Notes: generated by a model not told the origin, from the letters alone. Positions 17,371 through 25,859 are shown, numbered from the stretch's first letter. The stretch is DNA of 64,000 nucleotides from Pseudohaliea sp964438205 (GCA_964438205.1 CAYTJQ010000001.1:1-64000); one strand, 5' to 3'. Translations and numbers: made by a program.

Positions 17371-17706
17371 TCACTTCAGGTTCGTGGTGCCCGCGCAGCT
17401 CAGGCACCCTCCGCCGCCGGCGGCGTAATTGGGAACGTACACGCCCCAGAAATACGCCGACAGCGCGAGGTCGGCACCGACCACGCCGAACACGAAGGCG
17501 GGCAGCCACCGCCCCTTGGTACTGTCCAGCTCCCCCGCTGTCAACCGTTCGACAGCCCCGGCGGGCAGCCCGGCAAAGGACGCCTGCAGCGGGTCGACCG
17601 GCTCCACCGGCCGGGCCGCCGCAGCGGACACCATGGCCACGAGGCCGCCGGCGAGGAGCAGGGAAGGCAGGGTATGGGTCTGTTTTTTCGTTTTGCATTT
17701 CTGCAT
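17371..17706 (-). CDS. Small exported precursor with double-glycine-like leader motif
   Basis: A 111-aa protein with no family I recognise. Residues 1-31 form a Sec signal (KCKTKK, then a hydrophobic run ending SAAAA). A spacer follows, then residues 55-66 read LTAGELDSTKGR, which aligns with the C39 leader consensus LSxxELxxIxGG except that the second Gly is Arg. Downstream, residues 67-111 hold a very hydrophobic stretch (FVFGVVGADLALSAYFWGVY), GGGG and two Cys (CLSC). The ATG at 17706 is chosen for its GGAGG 8 bases upstream over two earlier in-frame starts. It is followed by the TM and C39 protease genes. It could be a fibre subunit or a secreted peptide. Confidence 0.75.
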   Translation of the reverse strand: MQKCKTKKQTHTLPSLLLAGGLVAMVSAAAARPVEPVDPLQASFAGLPAGAVERLTAGELDSTKGRWLPAFVFGVVGADLALSAYFWGVYVPNYAAGGGGCLSCAGTTNLK

Positions 17707-17756
17707 GGTGTGATCCTCCATGATCATCGTTGGCTATCCCGGGCGAGCGCCCCGGA

Positions 17757-18602
17757 TCAGAACGTCTGCAACAGTTCGAGGGACAGCCCGCCACCGCTTT
17801 CCGCGGCGCCCAGCGGTAACTGCCCGTTCAGGAAGAGCGTGCCGCCCGCCCAGGGGCTGAGGGCCAGGCCGAGGTCGACGGTGCTGCGCAGGCGGGTGCC
17901 CCCGATGGCGCGGCCGGCGAGGCGGTCCGGTTCCCGGCGACGAAGGCCGAAGCCGCCGATGAGCGTCACCCGGTCGTTGACCGCGAAGTTCACCGCGGCA
18001 TCGGCCGAAAGACGCTCACCGGGGCGCCGACGGACGCCGGCACTCGCGGCGGGCATGTCACGCTGGTAGCGGGCGGCGAGCGAGAGGACGACCGGGTCCA
18101 GCGGGCGGTACCAGGTCGCACCCAGGCTGCCGCCGGCGGCACTGCGCCACCCGCCGTCGGAGCCCAGCGGCCGGCCCAGCGCCGCGAAGTGCGCGTCGAG
18201 CAGCAGCGAGCCGGCACCGCCGCGGAAGGCCAGCCAATTTGCGCCGAGCACGAGACGCTCGCCGCTGCCCGTTCCCGCGAACTGCTCGTCCAGCTCCCGG
18301 CGCAGGCTGCTGCACTCGTAGCGCGCGTTCACCTCGAGGCGCTGCGTCACGCCATAGCGGAGCCCGAGCGACGACTGCGCGACCGTCAGCTCGCGCCAGG
18401 CGAGGGTCTGCCCGTCCGCACCGGACCGCAGCACGGGTTCACGCTGGCTGCTGCGACTGCTGCCCAGGGTCGCGGTCAGGCGGTGCTCGCTGACCAGCAA
18501 AGCCTCGATCGTGAGCGGCAGCTGGGCCGCAGCCGGCGCGGACAGGAGGCCGGCAAGCAGGCCGGGGACCAGGGGTGGCAGCTGTGGGGTTGCCGGCGCC
18601 AT
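17757..18602 (-). CDS. Outer-membrane beta-barrel protein (FapF/phenol-MetA-like)
   Basis: A 281-aa protein with a signal sequence (LPPLVPGLLAGLLSAPAAAQ) and a mature chain of alternating amphipathic strands ending in Phe, the outer-membrane barrel signature. Strand-like segments include RLTATLGSS, SLGLRYGVTQRLEVNARYE, RLVLGANWLAF and SLGATWYRPLDPVVLSLAARYQRD. It resembles the 'transporter'/phenol-MetA-type barrels to which FapF belongs. GAGGAAT precedes the ATG at 18602; earlier in-frame Met codons lack such a site. It is the first gene of the four-gene minus-strand module and probably forms the export pore. Confidence 0.75.
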   Translation of the reverse strand: MAPATPQLPPLVPGLLAGLLSAPAAAQLPLTIEALLVSEHRLTATLGSSRSSQREPVLRSGADGQTLAWRELTVAQSSLGLRYGVTQRLEVNARYECSSLRRELDEQFAGTGSGERLVLGANWLAFRGGAGSLLLDAHFAALGRPLGSDGGWRSAAGGSLGATWYRPLDPVVLSLAARYQRDMPAASAGVRRRPGERLSADAAVNFAVNDRVTLIGGFGLRRREPDRLAGRAIGGTRLRSTVDLGLALSPWAGGTLFLNGQLPLGAAESGGGLSLELLQTF

Positions 18603-18764
18603 GGCGCATTCCTCGGGAAACGCTTGGACACAGCATCGCAGGACGGGGCGTTGAAGTGGACGCCCGTTCCGGCCACGCTTCAGCCCTTTGCGCGCGTGCT
18701 TGCCGATGCCGGACGCGGGTTCCATACTGCGCCCCGCATCCGAACAACCGCCGCTGGAGGCCCC

Positions 18765-19409
18765 ATGCGACTGCAACCCGCCCTTGTACTCACTGCCGGC
18801 CTGCTAGCCGGCTGTGCCTCGCTGACGCAGGAGGCGCAGGACGCGGTCCTGGCAGAGCTCGCCTCTCCGTACGGCGTGAGCTTCAGCGACCTGCGCCGCT
18901 ATCCCGGGGAGGTTGTCTGCGGGCGCTACACGGCCACCGACCTGCAGGGCGTCCGCAACCGGACCGACGATTTCATCTATACGGACGGCACCGTCTACCG
19001 CCGCCCGACCGCACAGCAGAAGGCGCTCTTCTGTACCACCGAGCCCGCAGCCGCGCTCGAACGGGAGCTGGGCATGGGTCCCTGGGAGGACGGCAGCGGC
19101 GCGCTCGGCACCATCCGCGCGGACCTGCGCGCCCTCAGCGAGGCGATCGCCGCCCACGTGGAGGCAAAGGGCGACGTCCCCTTCCAGGGCCTCGAGGAGC
19201 TGGCGCCGCCGGCGGCGACCTTCCTGCCAGCCCTGCCGATGGACCCCTGGGGCAACGCCTATCACTACGAGCTCGGTCTCGGCGGACGCACGCAGCGCGA
19301 CTACCGCCTGTTCACCCTGGGTGCGGACAATCGCCCGGGCGGGACCGGCGCCGACGCGGACGTGACCCGGGAGCACCTGCCCTACCTGGACCGGCTGGCC
19401 CGGCTCTGA
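18765..19409 (+). CDS. Lipoprotein with GspG-like C-terminal pseudopilin domain
   Basis: A 214-aa lipoprotein: the lipobox LLAGC ends a short signal peptide, with Cys at about residue 17. The C-terminal third (DPWGNAYHYEL ... DYRLFTLGADNRPGGTGADADV) matches the calcium-binding C-terminal domain of the major type II secretion pseudopilin GspG. The middle region has no recognised domain. The prepilin N-terminal helix is absent, so it cannot join a pseudopilus by the usual route. GGAG precedes the ATG by 7 bases. It diverges from the barrel gene of the C39 module and its 3' end nearly touches the convergent transporter gene. Confidence 0.78.
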   Translation: MRLQPALVLTAGLLAGCASLTQEAQDAVLAELASPYGVSFSDLRRYPGEVVCGRYTATDLQGVRNRTDDFIYTDGTVYRRPTAQQKALFCTTEPAAALERELGMGPWEDGSGALGTIRADLRALSEAIAAHVEAKGDVPFQGLEELAPPAATFLPALPMDPWGNAYHYELGLGGRTQRDYRLFTLGADNRPGGTGADADVTREHLPYLDRLARL

Positions 19410-19412
19410 GCC

Positions 19413-21146
19413 TCAGGCGGGCTGCAGGGGGAAGAACGTTGGCAGCAGCAGCAGCACCGTGGACGAATAGGCGAGCGTGACCGGCAGGCCGAAGCGCAGG
19501 TAATCGGCGAAGGCGTAGCTGCCGAGGTTCTGCACCATGAGGTTGGTGGTATAGCCGTAGGGTGTGAGGAAGCTTGCGCTGGCGCCGAAGGCCACGGCGA
19601 GCGCGAAGGGCGTGGGGTCCAGCCCATAGCTCACCGCGAGACCGTAGGCCACGGGGAAAGCGAGTGCCGCGGCCGCATTGTTGGTCATCACCTCGGTCAT
19701 GACCAGCGTGCCCAGGTAGACACCGGCGAGCGCGATGAGCGGCCCCCGCCCGGCCACGGCATCGTGCAGACCGTCCGCCAGCAGCGCCACCAGGCCCGTG
19801 TTGGTCAGCGCCTGCGACAGGGTCAGGGCCGAGGCGATGATCAGCCAGAGGCCGAAGGGAAAGCGCCGGCGCAACTCGCTCGCGCGCACGATCTTCAGGC
19901 CCACCATCGCCATCAGCAGGAGCGCCAGGCTCTTGATCAGCGGCACCAGCTCCAGCGCCGCGAGGGCAACGGCGAGCAGCAGGCCCGCGGTCATGAACAG
20001 GTCCTGCCAGGGCTGCGTGGGACGGCGCAGGGCACTCTGGTCTACCACCAGGAAGTTCTTGTCGACGTTGCGGCGGGAGGCGAAGTCGGCGCCGACGGCG
20101 AGCATGAGGCTGTCGCCGGCCTGCAGGGTGATGCTGCCGAGCTTGCCCGACAGGCGCTTGCCGCCCCGCCGCAATCCGACCACCGCCGCGTCGAAGAGCG
20201 AACGGAAGCCGCTCTCCTTGATGGTGCGCCCCTCGACGGTAGCGCCGGGAAGGAGAATCACCTCGGTGAGGTTCCCGCGCAGCAGGCCCTCCTCCACCGC
20301 GAACAGCGACAGGCCGGGAAAGCGTTCGAGCACGCTCAGGCGGGCGATGTCGCCGGAAAAGATCAGCTTGTCGCCCGCCTCGATGTACTCCTGCGGCGAC
20401 ACGGGGGAGATCAGGTGGTCGCCGCGGACGATCTCCACCAGGAACAGGTCGTCCAGCTCGCGCAGGCCGTTCTCGGCGATGCTCCGGCCCACGAGCGCGG
20501 AGCCCTCGCCGACCTCCGCCTCCACCAGGTACTCGTCGACGCGCACCGCTTCCCGACGGTGTGACGGCAGCAGCCGGGAGGCGAGCAGGATGACCAGCAT
20601 GCCGACCAGGGCGGCGCAGCCGCCGACCGGCAGGAAAGCGAAAAAGGGCAGCCCCTGGCCGCTCACGTCCTCGAGAAAGCTGCTCACGATCAGGTTGGTG
20701 GAGGTGCCGATCAGCGTCGTGGTGCCGCCGAGGATCGCCGCATAGGACAGCGGCATGAGCAGCCGCGAGGGCAGGTGGTCGCGGCTGGCGCGCACCGTGT
20801 GGGCCAGCGTCGCGACGACTGCCGTGTTATTGACGAAAGCCGAAAAGAGCCCGGTGACCGTGCACAGGCGCAGGAGACTGCGGTAGTACCTGCCGTCCAC
20901 GAGCCGCGTCGACAGCCGCTCGAGCCAGCTCAGTTTCTCGAGACCCACGGAGACCAGGAGCAGCAGGACGAGCGTGACGAGACCCGTGTTGGACGCCTTG
21001 TCGAGGAGCTGCCCGGTGTCGACCAGGCCGAGGAGATAGGCGAGCGCCATGGCGCCGGTGAACAGCGCGACGGGCCGTACGCCGGTGAAAACGAGACCGC
21101 TGAAGAGGCACAGGAAGATGGCGGCGATCGCGACTTGCTCGAGCAT
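19413..21146 (-). CDS. SLC13-family permease with two RCK_C domains
   Basis: A 577-aa inner-membrane transporter of the SLC13/ArsB-like superfamily. Transmembrane helices flank a cytoplasmic pair of TrkA-C (RCK_C) domains at about 195-370 (VGRSIAENGLRELDDLFLVEIVRG and VEGRTIKESGFRSLFDAAVVGLRRGG). The conserved hairpin motifs are SAFVNNTAVVA with GGTTTLIGTSTNLIVSS in the first half, and EVMTNNAAAALAFP with ASFLTPYGYTTNLMV in the second. Such proteins move dicarboxylates, sulfate or similar anions; the substrate cannot be read here. The ATG at 21146 begins the first membrane helix; an earlier in-frame start would add 16 non-conserved residues. Confidence 0.88.
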   Translation of the reverse strand: MLEQVAIAAIFLCLFSGLVFTGVRPVALFTGAMALAYLLGLVDTGQLLDKASNTGLVTLVLLLLVSVGLEKLSWLERLSTRLVDGRYYRSLLRLCTVTGLFSAFVNNTAVVATLAHTVRASRDHLPSRLLMPLSYAAILGGTTTLIGTSTNLIVSSFLEDVSGQGLPFFAFLPVGGCAALVGMLVILLASRLLPSHRREAVRVDEYLVEAEVGEGSALVGRSIAENGLRELDDLFLVEIVRGDHLISPVSPQEYIEAGDKLIFSGDIARLSVLERFPGLSLFAVEEGLLRGNLTEVILLPGATVEGRTIKESGFRSLFDAAVVGLRRGGKRLSGKLGSITLQAGDSLMLAVGADFASRRNVDKNFLVVDQSALRRPTQPWQDLFMTAGLLLAVALAALELVPLIKSLALLLMAMVGLKIVRASELRRRFPFGLWLIIASALTLSQALTNTGLVALLADGLHDAVAGRGPLIALAGVYLGTLVMTEVMTNNAAAALAFPVAYGLAVSYGLDPTPFALAVAFGASASFLTPYGYTTNLMVQNLGSYAFADYLRFGLPVTLAYSSTVLLLLPTFFPLQPA

Positions 21147-21238
21147 ACGACCCGTGACCCCAAGAGAAGCGCCAAGGATACGCGGTCGCAGCACCGCGGC
21201 TCAAGGACCGGGCCCGGCGGCGTTACGCGGGCTCCGGG

Positions 21239-22504
21239 TCAGGGCAGCAGCAGCGGCAGCGCCGTCGCAAGGCCCACGCCACTGCTGGCCAGCAGCACCG
21301 TGCACACCCGCAGCCCCAGGGACCGACCGCCGAGGGCCCAGGCCACGACGCCCTTGGCCGCGTTATTGGCTGCTGCCGCCAGCACCATGGCGAACGCCGC
21401 CACCTCGGTGGCGAGTTCGCTGCTGCTCATGCGCGCGAGGGACAGGGTGATCGCGTCCACATCCGTGATGCCCGAGGCGGCGGCCAGGGCGATCACGCCG
21501 CCCTCGCCGAAGGCCTGCCGGAGGGCCTCACCGAGCAGCATGATCAGCGCGAGCAGGGCCCCGAAGCCGAGCGCCACCCGCCACTCGAAGGGATTCTTCA
21601 GCGGCGAGGGCAGATCCACGCGGGCGTGCCGGGCGCGGCGCCAGTAGAAGACGACGGGCAGGTAGACCACCAGGCCCATGGCGAGGGCGGGCAGCGCGAG
21701 CGGTTCCAGCAGCGACCGGTTGAGCAGCGTCGCCACCAGCACCATGCGCGGCAGCATGGTGCCGCAGGCCAGCAGCACCCCGCTGGCCAGCGCGGGCACG
21801 GCAGCTTCGTTCCCGCGCGCCGCCCGGGACAGCTGCAGCGTGAGCGCCGTGGACGAGGCGACTCCCCCGGCGAGACCGGTGACCAGCAGGCCACGGCGCG
21901 TTCCCGCGATACGAACCGCGAAATAGCCGACGAAGGAAATCCCGGCGATGAGGATCACCATCCACCAGATCGCGTGCGGATTGAGCGCCTGCCAGGGCCC
22001 GAAGCCCCGGTCCGGCAGTACCGGCAGCACCACCACCGTGAGCAGGAGCATGAGGATGCCGGCACGCAGTTCCTTCAGCTCCAGCGCGCCGAGCCAGCGG
22101 TGCAGCGTCGGCTTGTAGCTGAGCAGCAGCGTCGCCACCACCGCCGCCGCCGCGGCCAGGCCCGCCTGCTCCCGGGTCGCCAGCGCGCCGAGGAGGAAAA
22201 CGAGGAGCCCCGCCGCCAGGCTGGTGATGCTGATATCCGGCGTGTGCAGCGCCTCCACCACGTGGGCGACGGTCAGCGTGACCACCAGCCCGAGGAAGAC
22301 GAGGCCGAGCACGAGCGCACCGCCCTCTCCCGTCAGCAGCCCCGCAGTACCGCCGAGGAGGCCGATGAGGCCGAAGGTCCGCACACCGGCGACGCGGCCG
22401 CCATCGGGCGCCGAGCGCTGCTGCCAGCCGCGCTCCGCACCGAAGAGGAGACCGATGCCGAGGGCCACCGCGAGGTGAAGGAAGTCCGGATCCATGCTGT
22501 CCAT
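21239..22504 (-). CDS. MgtC/SapB and DUF4010 membrane protein
   Basis: A 421-aa polytopic membrane protein. The N-terminal part has the MgtC/SapB signature (GIGLLFGAERGWQQR ... GVRTFGLIGLLGG) and the C-terminal part is the DUF4010 domain (SFVGYFAVRIAGTRRGLLVTGLAGG, ASSTALTLQLSR, GITDVDAITLSLARM). This layout is common in bacteria but its function is not settled. The ATG at 22504 (MDSMDPDFLHLAVALGIG) starts right at the first helix. It diverges from the VOC-protein gene. Confidence 0.87.
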   Translation of the reverse strand: MDSMDPDFLHLAVALGIGLLFGAERGWQQRSAPDGGRVAGVRTFGLIGLLGGTAGLLTGEGGALVLGLVFLGLVVTLTVAHVVEALHTPDISITSLAAGLLVFLLGALATREQAGLAAAAAVVATLLLSYKPTLHRWLGALELKELRAGILMLLLTVVVLPVLPDRGFGPWQALNPHAIWWMVILIAGISFVGYFAVRIAGTRRGLLVTGLAGGVASSTALTLQLSRAARGNEAAVPALASGVLLACGTMLPRMVLVATLLNRSLLEPLALPALAMGLVVYLPVVFYWRRARHARVDLPSPLKNPFEWRVALGFGALLALIMLLGEALRQAFGEGGVIALAAASGITDVDAITLSLARMSSSELATEVAAFAMVLAAAANNAAKGVVAWALGGRSLGLRVCTVLLASSGVGLATALPLLLP

Positions 22505-22622
22505 GGCTGCAGTCTCCCGCCGGCGGCCGCGCAAGTCCATGACCGGGGCGCCTGCGCTGCCATTTGCGCTAGACTGTGGCCCCCGCAGCGACGCGGGCCA
22601 ACCGATAACAGGAGAACAGCGG

Positions 22623-22994
22623 ATGATTGGATACGTGACCCTCGGCGTGAAAGACATGGACGCCGCCAAGGCTTTCTATGGCGACCTCCTCGCCGACCTG
22701 GGGGCGAAGGTACTGTTCGACATGGAACGCATTGCCATGATCGGGACCAGCATGGACGAGCCCATGGTCGCCGTCTGCCTTCCCTACGACGGCGAGCCCG
22801 CCCACCCCGGCAACGGCAACATGGTCGCCATCAAGGCGGGCAGCAAGGAAAACGTCGACAAGCTCTACCACAAGGCCCTCGAGCTGGGCGCGAGCTGCGA
22901 CGGCGAGCCGGGCCAGCGCATCCCGGACATGTTCTACGGCGCCTACGTCCGCGACCCGGACGGCAACAAGGTCGCTTTCTTCGTCTTCGGCTGA
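22623..22994 (+). CDS. VOC-family (glyoxalase-like) protein
   Basis: A 123-aa single-domain member of the vicinal oxygen chelate superfamily. It starts MIGYVTLGVKDMDAAKAFYGDLLADLG and ends with the metal-site strand YVRDPDGNKVAFFVFG. Many such small proteins are annotated glyoxalase/bleomycin resistance-like, and the actual substrate is unknown. AGGAG precedes the ATG. It lies 87 bases upstream of the HMG-CoA reductase gene on the same strand and may share its transcript. Confidence 0.88.
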   Translation: MIGYVTLGVKDMDAAKAFYGDLLADLGAKVLFDMERIAMIGTSMDEPMVAVCLPYDGEPAHPGNGNMVAIKAGSKENVDKLYHKALELGASCDGEPGQRIPDMFYGAYVRDPDGNKVAFFVFG

Positions 22995-23081
22995 TGCCAC
23001 CCCGCCCGGCGCCGCGCGCCGGGCAGCGCCGGCCGCGGCGCCCGCCGCGGGCCCGATCCCCAACCACAGCAGGAGGACCCT

Positions 23082-24266
23082 GTGAGCAAGCGCATCCCCC
23101 GCTCCGCCGACAACGACTTCAGCGCTGAGATCATCGCCGAGCGCCAGGCCTTCATCGAGGCCAATACGCCGGCGCGCCTCGAGCACACCCGGCGCTACTC
23201 CTTCGACCCGCCGGAGATGGCCGGCAATATCGAGAACCTGTTCGGTGTGGCCCAGGTCCCCATCGGCCTCGCGGGCCCGCTGCTGGTCAATGGCGAGCAC
23301 GCGCAGGGCGAGTTCTACGTGCCCATGGCGACGGTGGAGGGCACCATGCTGGCGAGCTACAACCGCGGCATGAAGGTGATCCGGGAAGCCGGCGGCGTCA
23401 CCACCACGGTCGTCGGCGAAGCCATGCAGCGGGCGCCCTGCTTCGTGTTCCGCGATGCGCGCGACGCCCGCGATTTCGAGCAGTGGCTCGTCGAGCACGA
23501 GGACGAGATCCGCACCGTGGCCGAGAGCACCACCTCCGTGGGCAAGCTGCGCGAGATCGAGCACTACAACGCGCACAACTTCGTCTTCACGCGCTTCGAT
23601 TACTCGACGGGCGATGCCGCGGGCCAGAACATGACCAGCCGCGCCACCTTCGTGGCCTGCGAGTGGATCCGCGAGCAGTACCCGAAGCTGAAGAACTACC
23701 TGCTGTCGGGCAACTTCGACACCGAAAAGCGCACCTCCGCGGTCAACTCCCTGAAGGGCCGCGGGCGCCGCGTCACGGCGGAAATCACCATCCCCCGCGA
23801 GGTCCTGGAACGGAACCTGCGGATCACGCCGGAGGCCATGCACTACGGCCAGGGCATCACCACCCTCGCCTCCTTCCTGACCCAGTCGTCGAACAACGCG
23901 GCGCACCCGGCCAACGGCCTCGCCGCGCTCTACCTGGCGACCGGCCAGGACATTGCCAACATCGGCGAGTCCAACCAGTGCACCACCTACAACCGGGTGA
24001 CCCGCGACGGCGACTATTTCTTCTCCGTGACCCTGCCCGCGCTCATCGTCGCCAGCTACGGCGGCGGCACCAACCTGCCGACGCAGCGCGAGTGCCTGCA
24101 GATCATGGACTGCCACGGCAAGGGCAAGGCGCTCAAGCTGGCGGAGATCGCCGCCGGGCTCGTCGTGGCCGGTGAGCTGTCCCTGGGTGCCGCGACGCGG
24201 GTGGACAAGGAGACGCGGCAGAACGAGTGGGTCGACGCCCACGAGCGCCTCGGGCGCAACCGCTGA
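23082..24266 (+). CDS. Hydroxymethylglutaryl-CoA reductase
   Basis: A 394-aa soluble HMG-CoA reductase. Seen are the substrate loop ENLFGVAQVPIGLAGPL, the catalytic Glu in MATVEGTM, catalytic Lys in FDTEKRTSAVN, catalytic Asp in STGDAAGQNM, the nucleotide segment YGGGTNLPTQ and a C-terminal DAHERLGR placing the catalytic His. The enzyme makes or, in some bacteria, oxidises mevalonate. No other mevalonate-pathway gene is in the window, and most gammaproteobacteria use the MEP route, so its role is open. The start is GTG 23082 with AGGAGGA upstream. A scaffold gap begins three bases after the stop, so a downstream partner may be hidden. Confidence 0.9.
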   Translation: MSKRIPRSADNDFSAEIIAERQAFIEANTPARLEHTRRYSFDPPEMAGNIENLFGVAQVPIGLAGPLLVNGEHAQGEFYVPMATVEGTMLASYNRGMKVIREAGGVTTTVVGEAMQRAPCFVFRDARDARDFEQWLVEHEDEIRTVAESTTSVGKLREIEHYNAHNFVFTRFDYSTGDAAGQNMTSRATFVACEWIREQYPKLKNYLLSGNFDTEKRTSAVNSLKGRGRRVTAEITIPREVLERNLRITPEAMHYGQGITTLASFLTQSSNNAAHPANGLAALYLATGQDIANIGESNQCTTYNRVTRDGDYFFSVTLPALIVASYGGGTNLPTQRECLQIMDCHGKGKALKLAEIAAGLVVAGELSLGAATRVDKETRQNEWVDAHERLGRNR

Positions 24267-24269
24267 GGG

Positions 24270-24369
24270 NNNNNNNNNNNNNNNNNNNNNNNNNNNNNNN
24301 NNNNNNNNNNNNNNNNNNNNNNNNNNNNNNNNNNNNNNNNNNNNNNNNNNNNNNNNNNNNNNNNNNNNN
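24270..24369. other. Scaffold gap (100 N) after the HMG-CoA reductase gene
   Basis: Exactly 100 N. The 79 bases to its right, before the next gene, hold no complete gene; one frame (GIADAVAVAGEQR then TAG) could be the end of a gene lost in the gap, but this is too short to call. Confidence 0.97.
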
Positions 24370-24448
24370 AGGGCATCGCCGACGCGGTTGCAGTGGCCGG
24401 CGAACAACGCTAGCTTTGCGGTGAATCGATCAGGGAGAGATCAGCCGC

Positions 24449-24853
24449 ATGTTCACCTACGCACTCACTGCCCTCACCGTGGTCGCGCTGTTGCTCTTCC
24501 TGCTGAGCAGAAACCGCCGCAGCGCTGCCCGCTCAAGCCGTCGTGCCTTGCCCGTGCGGCACAGCGGGCCCTACGCCGCGGTGTCCGTGGAACCGGCAGC
24601 GATCGCGTGCGATGCCGCGCAGCGTTCGGCCGGCAGGCGCTACCTGCGCGAAGAAGCCCCCGGCGTCCCCTTGCGGGACTGCGACGGCCGGCGCTGCGGC
24701 TGCCGCCTGGTAACCCACCCCGACCGGCGCCAGCTCGGCACGGACCGCCGCCTGGGCGTGGGCCTGCAGCGTGACCGCTACCTGACCAGCGGCAACCGCG
24801 ATCGTCGACAGGCACCTTACGGCCGCCGGAGCAGCGATCTCGTTCCCGCCTGA
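24449..24853 (+). CDS. Small membrane-anchored Cys/Arg-rich conserved protein
   Basis: A 134-aa protein with one N-terminal membrane helix (YALTALTVVALLLFLLS) and a cytoplasmic Arg-rich domain. The pattern PYAAVSVEP, ACDAAQRSAGRRYLREEAPGVPL, then CDGRRCGCR and TDRR/RDRRQ resembles an uncharacterised proteobacterial family with a conserved Cys trio (C-x4-C-x-C) and DRR motifs. A metal or redox role for the cysteines is possible but unproven. GGGAGAG lies upstream of the ATG. It precedes the MBL hydrolase by 34 bases. Confidence 0.7.
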   Translation: MFTYALTALTVVALLLFLLSRNRRSAARSSRRALPVRHSGPYAAVSVEPAAIACDAAQRSAGRRYLREEAPGVPLRDCDGRRCGCRLVTHPDRRQLGTDRRLGVGLQRDRYLTSGNRDRRQAPYGRRSSDLVPA

Positions 24854-24887
24854 CTGCACGGCGTCCCCGAAAAAGGAGCACCGCGCC

Positions 24888-25859
24888 ATGAGCGATACTG
24901 CCCTCGGCGTGCGCGCCTATCGGCGCGGCCTCACGGACCTCGGCAACGGCAGCTGGGCCTGGCTGCAGCCTGACGGCGGCTGGGGCTGGTCCAATGCCGG
25001 CCTCGTTACCGACGGTGACCAGTCGCTGCTCGTCGACACGCTCTTCGACCACCGCCTCACGGCCGAGATGCTCGCCGCCATGCGCGACGCGTCACCGGCG
25101 GCGCGGGAAATCGACCGGCTGCTGAATACCCACGCGAACGGCGATCACTGCAACGGCAATGCACTGGTGCCCGAGGCGGAGATCATCGCTTCTCGCGCCT
25201 GCGCGGAGGAGATGCCGCACGAGAGCCCGGCGATGATGCAGGGGCTCCGGGAACAGGCCCCGGCGCTGGGCGAGGTCGGGGAGTTCTTCCTGCACTGCTT
25301 CGGGCGCTTCGACTTCGACGGCATCACACAGCGCCTGCCGACGCGCACCTTCGAGGGCGAGCTCGACCTCGCGGTCGGCGACAAGCGGGTGCACCTGAAG
25401 CAGGTCGGGCCGGCGCACACGGCCGGCGACGTGATCGCCTGGGTCCCCTCGGAGCGTCTCGTGTACACCGGCGACATCCTGTTCATCGAGGGCCACCCCA
25501 TCCTCTGGGCGGGGCCGGTGCAGAACTGGCTGGACGCCTGCGACCATATCCTGGCCCTCGAGCCGGCCCTGGTCGTGCCGGGTCACGGTCCGGTCACCGA
25601 CGCCCGCGGCGTGCGCGCCGTGCGCAACTACCTCGTCTATCTCCGCGACGAGGCCCGCAGGCGCTTCGACGCCGGCATGCCGGCGCTGGAAGCGGCGCGG
25701 GACATCAACCTCGCGGACTACGACAGCTGGGGCGATGCGGAGCGCATCGCCGTCAACGTGACCGTGCTCTACAAGGAGTTCGCCGGCGACACCTCACCGA
25801 ACGACGTGCTCGCCCTGTTCGGCCTCATGGCGCAGCTGCACCGGGACCGGCGCCGCTGA
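24888..25859 (+). CDS. MBL-fold metallo-hydrolase
   Basis: A 323-aa metallo-beta-lactamase-fold protein. The first metal motif reads NTHANGDHCNGN, where the usual HxHxDH has Asn in place of the second His. Downstream ligands are present in GPAHTAGDVIAW, YTGDILFIEGHPI and VVPGHGPVTD. This variant is seen in a subfamily of MBL proteins; the altered site may bind one metal or a different one. The substrate is unknown. AAGGAG precedes the ATG. Its 3' end overlaps the convergent PQQ-protein gene by 35 bases, if the latter's frame after the gap is right. Confidence 0.87.
   Translation: MSDTALGVRAYRRGLTDLGNGSWAWLQPDGGWGWSNAGLVTDGDQSLLVDTLFDHRLTAEMLAAMRDASPAAREIDRLLNTHANGDHCNGNALVPEAEIIASRACAEEMPHESPAMMQGLREQAPALGEVGEFFLHCFGRFDFDGITQRLPTRTFEGELDLAVGDKRVHLKQVGPAHTAGDVIAWVPSERLVYTGDILFIEGHPILWAGPVQNWLDACDHILALEPALVVPGHGPVTDARGVRAVRNYLVYLRDEARRRFDAGMPALEAARDINLADYDSWGDAERIAVNVTVLYKEFAGDTSPNDVLALFGLMAQLHRDRRR

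Noticed and set aside
24370..24411. Possible C-terminal tail (GIADAVAVAGEQR, stop) of a gene hidden in the gap
   Set aside because: Thirteen codons with no upstream sequence are not enough to call a gene.
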